Below, in pieces: positions 9,070-15,095 of a stretch of 45,258 bases of DNA. The notes under the pieces are model-generated. The model ran no database searches and was not told the origin of the DNA. It saw only the letters and a list, made by a program, of their open reading frames with translations. The position numbers and the translations under genes are program-made. Source of the stretch: CAZSXS01 sp964611385 (GTDB lineage: Bacteria > Bacillota > Clostridia > Lachnospirales > CAYPQA01). The stretch is from positions 1 to 45,258 of the forward strand of contig CAZSXS010000022.1 of assembly GCA_964611385.1 (NCBI GenBank), given 5' to 3'. Numbering within the stretch: position 1 is the stretch's first letter; each line of letters starts with the position of its first letter.

Positions 9070-9408
9070 TTAGTGATGAAGTTCTCCTGCGTGGTTGCTG
9101 TGGCCATCTAAGGCATAGTGCAGATCATCATGGCTACTATGACCATCGCCATAATAGTGTAAATCATCATGATAATCATGGCCGTCCCCTGCATAGTGCC
9201 AGTCGCTATGGTAAGTATGACCATCTCCGAGATAGTGACTGCCTTCATACGTTACGCCGTCAGCCGATAATGGGATTATAGATTTCACTTTAGTGGATGT
9301 GGTCGTTCTTGTACTGCTGTGATGACTTCCAGCAAATGCATTCACAGACATAGATGCAACAAGTAACGCTGAAACAACTGCTGCTGATAAAATACGTTTA
9401 GCTTTCAT
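9070..9408 (-). CDS. Secreted histidine-rich tandem-repeat protein
   Basis: I do not recognise a family. The 112-residue product starts with a clear signal peptide (MKAKRILSAAVVSALLVASM, cleavage likely after AFA at residue 26). The mature part ends in four 13-residue repeats with the pattern GDGHxxHxDLHYx, giving 16 histidines among 86 residues plus many Asp and Tyr. Such spacing suggests binding of Zn, Ni or Cu, which is inference. The ATG at 9408 with GGGGAGC upstream is preferred over the longer frame to 9480, which would bury the signal peptide. It diverges from the sigI-like gene, and its promoter-like motif mirrors that of the sigma gene, so it is a candidate regulon member. Confidence 0.75.
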   Translation of the reverse strand: MKAKRILSAAVVSALLVASMSVNAFAGSHHSSTRTTTSTKVKSIIPLSADGVTYEGSHYLGDGHTYHSDWHYAGDGHDYHDDLHYYGDGHSSHDDLHYALDGHSNHAGELHH

Positions 9409-9461
9409 TTTAAGCTCCCCTTTTTTTAAAAAGTCATGTTTGGCTTGTTGTAATAAAAGAA

Positions 9462-9491
9462 TACGAAGGCGTGTATTCAAAAACGTAGGGT
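9462..9491 (-). promoter_or_regulatory. Candidate sigma-I-type promoter of the His-rich gene
   Basis: On the minus strand, ACCCTA (9491-9486) is followed after 20 bp by CGTA (9465-9462). The same two words, 19 bp apart, precede the divergent sigma gene. Known SigI promoters in Bacillus have a C-rich -35 and a CGAA-like -10, so the pair is compatible with, but not identical to, that class. Confidence 0.45.
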
Positions 9492-9509
9492 ATGAAAAAA
9501 ATATTTTAC

Positions 9510-9538
9510 ACCCTATAAAATAAAACAGCTCTTACGTA
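9510..9538 (+). promoter_or_regulatory. Candidate autoregulated sigma-I-type promoter
   Basis: ACCCTA (9510-9515) and CGTA (9535-9538), 19 bp apart, lie 27 bp before the GTG start of the sigI-like gene and match the motif pair facing the other way. SigI factors commonly drive their own operon. The call rests on two sites only. Confidence 0.45.
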
Positions 9539-9564
9539 CTCTTCTATAAATAGGAGGTAAGATC

Positions 9565-10257
9565 GTGAATGATTTACAAAATAGAATCGAAATTGCAAAA
9601 CAAAGCAATGCGGAATTAGAAAAACTTTTGATCGATTACCTGCCATTCATCAAGAAGCAGCTTGCTGTCATAATTGGTTTAGAATATGATGATAAATTAA
9701 GTCTTGCAATGATAACCTTCATCAATTGTATCAAACAATATGATAATGATAAGGGTAATTTTTTAAAGTTTGTCCAAGTTAGTATCAAGAACAGAATGAT
9801 TGATGAACTACGGAAAGAGCAGAGGCATTCAAAAAAGATGATCTCAATGCAAAATGATGATAGTACCCTTTCATCCATAGAATACAGTTCTTCTCTTTTA
9901 AACTACAATCATGAGCTTGAAAAGCAAGCCATATCGGATGAGATTGATCGTCTAAGCATGGAATTAAAATGTTTTAATATAGCCTTTCATGAGCTTCCTA
10001 AAATCTGCCCAAAGCAGAATAGAACAAAAGAACAATGTATTCAGATTGCTAAAGCCATTATAGCAAATGATAAGATGAAAGCAATGTTTATTGGGCAGCA
10101 TAAAATACCTCAAAGTGAGCTTGCCGAACTATATAAAATTTCAAGCAAAACAATTGAAAAGCATAGAAAATACATAGTGACCTTATCGGTTATACTGCTT
10201 GGTGAGTATCCATGTATAAGCGCATTTTTGCCACAATATGGGAAGGTGAAATCATGA
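9565..10257 (+). CDS. SigI-like RNA polymerase sigma factor
   Basis: The 230-residue protein has a sigma-70 region 2 (YDDKLSLAMITFINCIKQYD, then GNFLKFVQVSIKNRMIDELR) and the long C-terminal helix-turn-helix domain of the SigI group (KIPQSELAELYKISSKTIEK, HRKYIV). A GTG start at 9565 follows a strong TAGGAGGT site. The stop overlaps the start of the next gene by 4 bp (ATGA), and that gene encodes an RsgI-type membrane anti-sigma factor, which supports the assignment strongly. SigI factors respond to heat or to extracellular polysaccharide in known systems; here the sensor tail is His-rich, so the stimulus may differ. Confidence 0.88.
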   Translation: MNDLQNRIEIAKQSNAELEKLLIDYLPFIKKQLAVIIGLEYDDKLSLAMITFINCIKQYDNDKGNFLKFVQVSIKNRMIDELRKEQRHSKKMISMQNDDSTLSSIEYSSSLLNYNHELEKQAISDEIDRLSMELKCFNIAFHELPKICPKQNRTKEQCIQIAKAIIANDKMKAMFIGQHKIPQSELAELYKISSKTIEKHRKYIVTLSVILLGEYPCISAFLPQYGKVKS

Positions 10258-11057
10258 AAACAGGGATTGTATTTGAAATTAAAAACGGCAAGGCTACCAT
10301 TCTGAAATCAGGTGGCGAATTTATAACGATTCCTGCCAAAGCGCATTGGAAAAAAGGCGACATTGTTCGTGCTGAAAGTAATAGACTCAACTTAAAATTA
10401 GTGTACAGCGTAGCGGCCTGTTTTCTTCTTTTTATTTCAGCCGCAACCTTTGCACATTCATTGTATTTCAATGAGATCGCTCTGATCAGCTTGGATATAA
10501 ACCCATCAATTGAGCTGGGTATCAATGTATTTGACCGAGTCATTTTTGTTTCTGCTCTAAATCATGATGCTGTTATTCTCATCAATGACTCTAAAATCAA
10601 GAATCGGAAAATAGATAAGGCTATTGAAGCCTTGCACAACAATGGACTTGAAAGCTACATTTCAGATAATTCTTATATTATTTTTACCATATTTTCGGAA
10701 AGTTCCGATAAAGAAAGTTATCTGTTGAAAGAATTAAAAGATACGACCGACACCTTACTACGATCCCGTCATGAAGCAACGAAAGTGGAATTATATAGTG
10801 TAGGAAAGGATCTGGTGGAAGAAGCTCATGAAAACCATGTTACTGCTGGTAAATATATGACCTTGTTACAGCTTAAAGAAGTTCTGCCGGGTATGGATAT
10901 TAATGAGTATTCGCATCATAGCATAGGAGAGATTAAAGCGGAAATAAATAAACATAGCCTCGAGCATAGTATTAAGCATAGTGTCGATCATAACGCTTCG
11001 ACGCAACTGAATAAGCCTAAAGACAGTGAAAAGAATCATCATGAGACAGAACATTAG
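10254..11057 (+). CDS. RsgI-like membrane anti-sigma factor with His-rich tail
   Basis: The 267-residue protein begins with the RsgI N-terminal domain (GIVFEIKNGKATILKSGGEF, about residues 4-50) that holds the sigma factor in the cytoplasm. One membrane span follows (about 57-80), then the family's extracellular juxtamembrane block ISLDINPSIELGINVFDRVI, whose Asn-Pro is the reported self-cleavage site in RsgI proteins. The outer domain ends in a tail of about 50 residues rich in His (HSLEHSIKHSVDH, then HHETEH) instead of a carbohydrate-binding or GH module. The ATG at 10254 is coupled to the sigma stop; the longer frame from 10212 lies inside the sigma gene. It probably senses an outside signal, perhaps metal. 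Confidence 0.85.
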   Translation: MKTGIVFEIKNGKATILKSGGEFITIPAKAHWKKGDIVRAESNRLNLKLVYSVAACFLLFISAATFAHSLYFNEIALISLDINPSIELGINVFDRVIFVSALNHDAVILINDSKIKNRKIDKAIEALHNNGLESYISDNSYIIFTIFSESSDKESYLLKELKDTTDTLLRSRHEATKVELYSVGKDLVEEAHENHVTAGKYMTLLQLKEVLPGMDINEYSHHSIGEIKAEINKHSLEHSIKHSVDHNASTQLNKPKDSEKNHHETEH

Positions 11058-11102
11058 AAATCATTCCTACCTATGAGTGGCGATGTTCGAGTTTCAAATG
11101 TA

Positions 11103-11152
11103 AAAAACACAGTCGCCAACGTTAAGTTCAATTTGTTGGCGGCTGTGTTTTT
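11103..11152. terminator. Rho-independent terminator after the sigI/rsgI pair
   Basis: An 18-bp stem with a single wobble (11103-11120 with 11135-11152) ends in a T-run. It lies 46 bp after the rsgI-like stop and also just downstream of the minus-strand kinase gene. Confidence 0.85.
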
Positions 11153-11184
11153 TAGTTTTTATTCACGTTAACAAGTACTAGTCA

Positions 11185-11778
11185 TTAAATCCTTTGGTCA
11201 ATCTTCGTGGTATCCACCACTAAATCACAACGGCTTTGTATTTTTGCCTTTTCAAAATAAGTATCTTCAAGGGGAAACCATTCCTGTTGAAAGCGTTTCA
11301 ACATCCCTTCACCGTTTCGCTTCAAAATCCGTCTTTCCTTTTCTGTCTGTTCCACCGACAAAAAGACCTTGAGATCATAAAAATCCTCCAGGCAGTCATG
11401 AAGGCTATAAACCCCTTCAACTATGTTCAAGTATTTGGGGCAGACCGGCTGCGAAGCATAAAAGCTGTCCGTACTGCAATCATAAATATCATATGTAAAA
11501 ACTTGACCTTTAAGGATGGCTTTCAGTAAATCCAAAAGCCTTTCATAATGCACATTACCCCCTGTTTCGGCAAAGCGCTCCGGTTTGCGTAAGGCACAGG
11601 GCAGGAAAAAGTCGTCTGTATGAAATACATTGCAATCAAAGTGAGCTTTCAACTTCTCAGACAATTGACTCTTGCCGCTCCCACTGTTGCCGTCAATGGC
11701 CACCAGCAACTTGCCCGGCGACTTTTCAGGAAAGGGGTCTTTTAACGCATTTTCAATCAGCTTGAATACTTCATCCAT
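11185..11778 (-). CDS. Uridine kinase-like P-loop phosphotransferase
   Basis: The 197-residue protein opens with a Walker A loop (AIDGNSGSGKSQLSEKL, about residues 27-43) and a DTDD-like acidic block (VFHTDDFFLP) that in uridine/pantothenate-type kinases positions the substrate and Mg2+. A RILKRNGEGMLKRF lid region follows. This fits the small (d)NMP/uridine kinase family found in Firmicutes as a stand-alone gene. The natural substrate is uncertain. The ATG at 11778 has a GGAGGAC site. It sits 81 bp downstream of the ECF S-component gene and may share its transcript. Confidence 0.8.
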   Translation of the reverse strand: MDEVFKLIENALKDPFPEKSPGKLLVAIDGNSGSGKSQLSEKLKAHFDCNVFHTDDFFLPCALRKPERFAETGGNVHYERLLDLLKAILKGQVFTYDIYDCSTDSFYASQPVCPKYLNIVEGVYSLHDCLEDFYDLKVFLSVEQTEKERRILKRNGEGMLKRFQQEWFPLEDTYFEKAKIQSRCDLVVDTTKIDQRI

Positions 11779-11859
11779 TTAAAAAAGTCCTCCAGCTATC
11801 TTTATTTATGGTTCTTTGAGTTCCATTGTTCAGTGAGTTCTTTGAGTTCCTTAGCGTTA

Positions 11860-12393
11860 TTAATGGTTGCTTCTGACTACCATCGTATTCTTCAACACCA
11901 AAATCAGCGCGGGAATCACAACAATCTGCACCGCCATACCCGGCAAGGCCGTAACAAAGGCAGAGCTTAAGAAGGCATTAAAGGCAAAACCCTTTTCGCC
12001 AAACCCAAGGATACAGATTTGAGCAAGGGCAAGCACAATGCGACCGCCCAACATGGCGCAAACCAGAGCCAGCACAACCCCAACACTCTTAAAGCTTTTC
12101 TCTAGAGGCTTCAGCAAGAAGCCACAGAGAAACCCGTAAGCCGCAAGCTCAAAAAGCATATAGGTAGCCACAGGGTACAGGGGAGGCATGCCCGTAAAGA
12201 TGGAGGAAAGCAGAGGCGTTAATACCCCACAAAGAAGACCGAAGCCCGGCCCGCAAATAAACCCGCATAGCATAACCGGCAGATGCATGGGCAAGAATAT
12301 AAAGGATGAAATCCCAATCCAGTGAAAGAGAATGGGAAAAAACACCCCCATGGCAATGAAAAAAGCAGATAAAATCATTTTTCTGACACGCAT
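11860..12393 (-). CDS. ECF transporter S-component (substrate-binding membrane subunit)
   Basis: The 177-residue protein is nearly all hydrophobic, with about six spans, and shows the ECF S-component layout: an N-terminal MRVRKMILSAFFIAMGVFF and the small-residue-rich stretch MLCGFICGPGFGLLCGVLTP that packs against the shared EcfT subunit. It would capture a vitamin or related small molecule outside and hand it to the EcfAAT module encoded elsewhere. The ATG at 12393 with ACAGGAGGG upstream is chosen over the longer frame to 12429, which reads through the terminator-like leader. The substrate is not readable from sequence, but the structured leader upstream suggests control by the transported compound. 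Confidence 0.8.
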   Translation of the reverse strand: MRVRKMILSAFFIAMGVFFPILFHWIGISSFIFLPMHLPVMLCGFICGPGFGLLCGVLTPLLSSIFTGMPPLYPVATYMLFELAAYGFLCGFLLKPLEKSFKSVGVVLALVCAMLGGRIVLALAQICILGFGEKGFAFNAFLSSAFVTALPGMAVQIVVIPALILVLKNTMVVRSNH

Positions 12394-12415
12394 AAAACCC
12401 TCCTGTTTTTTAAAA

Positions 12416-12488
12416 TAAAAAAACCACAAAGATAAAGCCCAGGCCGGACAATCTCTTGTCTCGACATGAGCATTACCTTCGTGGTAAT
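12416..12488 (-). promoter_or_regulatory. Structured leader RNA with terminator, candidate riboswitch
   Basis: On the minus strand a 13-bp stem (12485-12473 with 12435-12423) is followed at once by seven Ts, so it is an intrinsic terminator ahead of the S-component gene. Inside it are a GCTC/GGGC helix and a GACAA/TTGTC hairpin with a GAGA loop. An alternative hairpin ATTACC/GGTAAT (12488-12472) would break the terminator base, as in an antiterminator switch. I could not match it to TPP, FMN, THF, preQ1, cobalamin, S-box or ZTP consensus features that I know. Confidence 0.55.
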
Positions 12489-12500
12489 CATCGTTTGAAA

Positions 12501-12529
12501 AGTATAACAGAAATACGCAAAGCTGTCAA
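12501..12529 (-). promoter_or_regulatory. Near-consensus sigma-A promoter of the ECF S-component
   Basis: On the minus strand TTGACA (12529-12524) and TATACT (12506-12501) are spaced by 17 bp. The -35 starts directly after the kduD stop codon. A transcript would begin near 12494, giving a leader of about 100 bases that contains the terminator structure. Confidence 0.75.
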
Positions 12530-13312
12530 TTAGCGAACCAGCCAGCCGCCGTCGATTGCCAGTACATGACCGGTAACATAGTCAGAAGCCCTACTGGACA
12601 AGAAGACGATAGCGCCCATCAAGTCAAAAGGCTGACCCCAGCGGCCTGCGGGAATGCGGCCCAAGATTTCGGAAGCCCGGCCCTCGTCGGCTCGGATTGG
12701 AGCCGTATTAGCGGTGGCTATGTAACCTGGGGCCACGGCATTGACCTGAATATTTTCTGCTGCCAGCTCATTAGCAAAGGCCTTTGTAACACCCACAACC
12801 CCATGCTTTGAAGCGGTATAGGGAGGAACAAACTTACCGCCCTGGAAGGACAGCATGGAAGCCACGTTGATAATTTTGCCTGACTTTTGTTTTGCCATGA
12901 CCTTAGCAACAGCATGACTTAGGTAATACACGGCATTCAAATTCACATCAAGGACGGCCTGCCAGTCTTCGTCCTTATACTCAAGCAAGGGTGCGCGCTT
13001 AATGATCCCTGCATTATTGACCAAGATATCAATCCGGCCAAAATTCTCCACTGCGGCAGCCACAATCGGATCAATACTGTCACGCTGGGAGAGGTCAGCT
13101 TGAAAGAACACAACCTTTCTACCCTCAGCTTCAATCAGTGCTTTTGTTTCATCCCAGGCCGTATCATAGGTAACGATAAACAAATCCGCTCCGGCCTTTG
13201 CCAGGGCCAAGGCATAGCCTTGACCCAGGCCTGTATTTCCGCCAGTCACAAGGGCTACCTTGCCGTCCAGCCTAAAAAAATCCATCGAAAAATCCTTTAA
13301 CGAAAAATCCAT
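12530..13312 (-). CDS. kduD: 2-dehydro-3-deoxy-D-gluconate 5-dehydrogenase (KduD-type SDR)
   Basis: The 260-residue short-chain dehydrogenase has the NAD-binding TGGNTGLGQGYA at about residues 24-35, the NNAG motif, a catalytic Ser in NVASMLSFQGG and the YTASK motif. The sequence RLDGKVALVTGGNTGLGQGY and the C-terminal TGHVLAIDGGWLVR are typical of KduD, which interconverts 2,5-diketo-3-deoxygluconate and 2-keto-3-deoxygluconate in pectin and hyaluronan breakdown. It lies 36 bp downstream of kduI on the same strand, which confirms the role. The start ATG at 13312 has an AGGAGG site. Confidence 0.92.
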   Translation of the reverse strand: MDFSLKDFSMDFFRLDGKVALVTGGNTGLGQGYALALAKAGADLFIVTYDTAWDETKALIEAEGRKVVFFQADLSQRDSIDPIVAAAVENFGRIDILVNNAGIIKRAPLLEYKDEDWQAVLDVNLNAVYYLSHAVAKVMAKQKSGKIINVASMLSFQGGKFVPPYTASKHGVVGVTKAFANELAAENIQVNAVAPGYIATANTAPIRADEGRASEILGRIPAGRWGQPFDLMGAIVFLSSRASDYVTGHVLAIDGGWLVR

Positions 13313-13348
13313 TGGTGCCTCCTATAATGAAAAATATTAAAGCCATTT

Positions 13349-14176
13349 TTACCTTAAATCACAGGTTTTAATCGCGTCCATGTCGGTAAAGGTCTGGTTT
13401 TCGCCTACCATGCCCCAAATAAAGGTATAGTTCGCAGAACCGACTCCAGAATGAATGGACCAGGAAGGGGAAATAACCGCTTCCTCATTGCGGACAACCA
13501 GGTGGCGGGTTTCTTGAGGCTCACCCATCAGGTGGAAAACCACATTATCATTCATGTTAAAGTATAAGTAAACTTCCATGCGCCTGTCATGCGTGTGACA
13601 AGGAAGGGTATTCCAAATGCTGCCGGGTTCCAGAATGGTCATACCCATGACCAGCTGGCAGCTCTTACAAACGGCCGGATGAACGTATTGATTAATGGTT
13701 CTCTTGTTGCATTCCAGTTCAGAACCCAGATGAACCTTGTTGGCCTTTTCAAGGCTGATTAAGGTTGTGGGGTAGCTTTCATGAGCCGTGCCGCTATTCA
13801 TATAGAACTTAGCAGGCTGACCAGCCTCCTTGCTCTCAAACTGGATTTCCTTTACACCCTTGCCTACATAGATGCCATCGCTATTGCTCAGCTCATACTT
13901 GGTTCCGTCCAGCGTGATAAAACCTGGACCACCTATGTTGATTACACCCATCTCCCGGCGCTCTAAAAAGTACTCCGAAGCGATAGCCTTCCCGGCTTCT
14001 AGGGGGACAGGCTTGTCCGTAGGCATAATACCGCCCACGATAATGCGATCATAGTGGCTGTAAGTCAGCTTGGCTTCTCCTGGGGTAAACAAGTCTGTTA
14101 TTAAAAAATGCCGTCTGAGGGTTTCTGTATCATAGTGTTTTACGTCCTCATGATGGTGCGAATATCTAATATCCAT
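13349..14176 (-). CDS. kduI: 5-dehydro-4-deoxy-D-glucuronate isomerase
   Basis: The 275-residue protein has the standard KduI length and the cupin metal site in LPCHTHDRRMEVYLYF (His, His, Glu), with a further His near the C-terminus. The N-terminus MDIRYSHHHEDVKHYDTETL is highly typical. The enzyme converts 4-deoxy-5-threo-hexosulose-uronate to 2,5-diketo-3-deoxygluconate, the substrate of the next gene's product. An AAAGGAGGAA site precedes the ATG. No KDG kinase, aldolase or polysaccharide lyase gene is in the window, so the rest of the pathway must be elsewhere. Confidence 0.95.
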   Translation of the reverse strand: MDIRYSHHHEDVKHYDTETLRRHFLITDLFTPGEAKLTYSHYDRIIVGGIMPTDKPVPLEAGKAIASEYFLERREMGVINIGGPGFITLDGTKYELSNSDGIYVGKGVKEIQFESKEAGQPAKFYMNSGTAHESYPTTLISLEKANKVHLGSELECNKRTINQYVHPAVCKSCQLVMGMTILEPGSIWNTLPCHTHDRRMEVYLYFNMNDNVVFHLMGEPQETRHLVVRNEEAVISPSWSIHSGVGSANYTFIWGMVGENQTFTDMDAIKTCDLR

Positions 14177-14333
14177 ATAAATTCCTCCTTTTTAGCAAAT
14201 TATAACATTGTTGTATTTCTAGTTCAAGGGTGATATACTCCAAATGACTCCAAACGGTTTCAATACGATGTATTTTAACTGAAATTCAATCTAAAAGATA
14301 AGACCAATAGACATATTCATCATCGGAGGCCCC

Positions 14334-15095
14334 ATGAACCAGGAACACGCTATAAAATTTAAAGAAGCTTGCAAGCGGGTCATTCTTGATAAACACGACA
14401 ATCCCGAAGAAACTGAAAAAACCATTGGCTTATTAAACGAAAAAGCCTTGCATTCTATTTGCAAATATTATTTTGAGCCAGACGCACGCTATCATGAGAT
14501 CAAAATCGGGAGAAGGATCGCGGATATTTATAATGCACAAGGGGATATCATTGAAATCCAAACACGAAGCTTGGGTAAAATTAAGGATAAACTATCTATC
14601 CTACTGGAGTCCCATCGGGTGACCCTGGTTTATCCTATGGCCGCTAAGAAGTGGATTCGATGGGTGAACCCGGAGACGGGGGAATTAGGCAAAGCCCATG
14701 TCTCCCCCAAGAAGGTTACCCTCCATGATGCTTTGTTTGAGCTGGTCAGCATACGGGAACTGACGTCTCATGAAAATTTGAGATTGATCATTTTGCTGCT
14801 GGAGGTCAACGAATACCGCTATCTAAACGGCACCTCCGGTAATAAGAAACGGGGCTCCAAACGCTGCAATACCATCCCCATAAGCTTGCTGGACGAGGTA
14901 CATATAAAAAAAACCGGAGACTATCGGGTTTTTCTACCTGATACTCTTCCGGAAAAATTTACATCAAAGGACTTAATAAAGGAAAATATCTCTCCCAAAA
15001 AAGCATCGCTTACTTTAAACTTCCTAAGAAAGCAAGGACTGATACAAAGCATAGGCAAGCGAGGTCGTTGTATTGAGTATGTGCGGTACTTTTAA
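14334..15095 (+). CDS. Nuclease-like (PD-(D/E)xK-like) protein with winged-helix tail
   Basis: I cannot name the family with certainty. The 253-residue protein has an N-terminal part in which LNEKALHSICKYYF, then GRRIADIYNAQGDIIEIQTR give the spaced Glu, Asp and ExQ residues of a restriction-endonuclease-like core, with the usual Lys replaced by Gln. The C-terminal 70 residues (FTSKDLIKENISPKKASLTL, NFLRKQGLI) look like a winged helix. It could cut or merely bind DNA. The ATG at 14334 has a CGGAGG site. It diverges from kduI, and its stop overlaps the stop of the convergent XRE-fusion gene by 4 bp. Confidence 0.6.
   Translation: MNQEHAIKFKEACKRVILDKHDNPEETEKTIGLLNEKALHSICKYYFEPDARYHEIKIGRRIADIYNAQGDIIEIQTRSLGKIKDKLSILLESHRVTLVYPMAAKKWIRWVNPETGELGKAHVSPKKVTLHDALFELVSIRELTSHENLRLIILLLEVNEYRYLNGTSGNKKRGSKRCNTIPISLLDEVHIKKTGDYRVFLPDTLPEKFTSKDLIKENISPKKASLTLNFLRKQGLIQSIGKRGRCIEYVRYF

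Noticed and set aside
9409..9480. Longer reading of the His-rich gene from 9480
   Set aside because: It would place 24 residues before a clear signal peptide and overlap the promoter-like motif.
12416..12488. Assignment of the ECF leader to the ZTP riboswitch class because of CCTGGGC
   Set aside because: The match is to one short word with an extra G, and the conserved 5' part of that class is absent.
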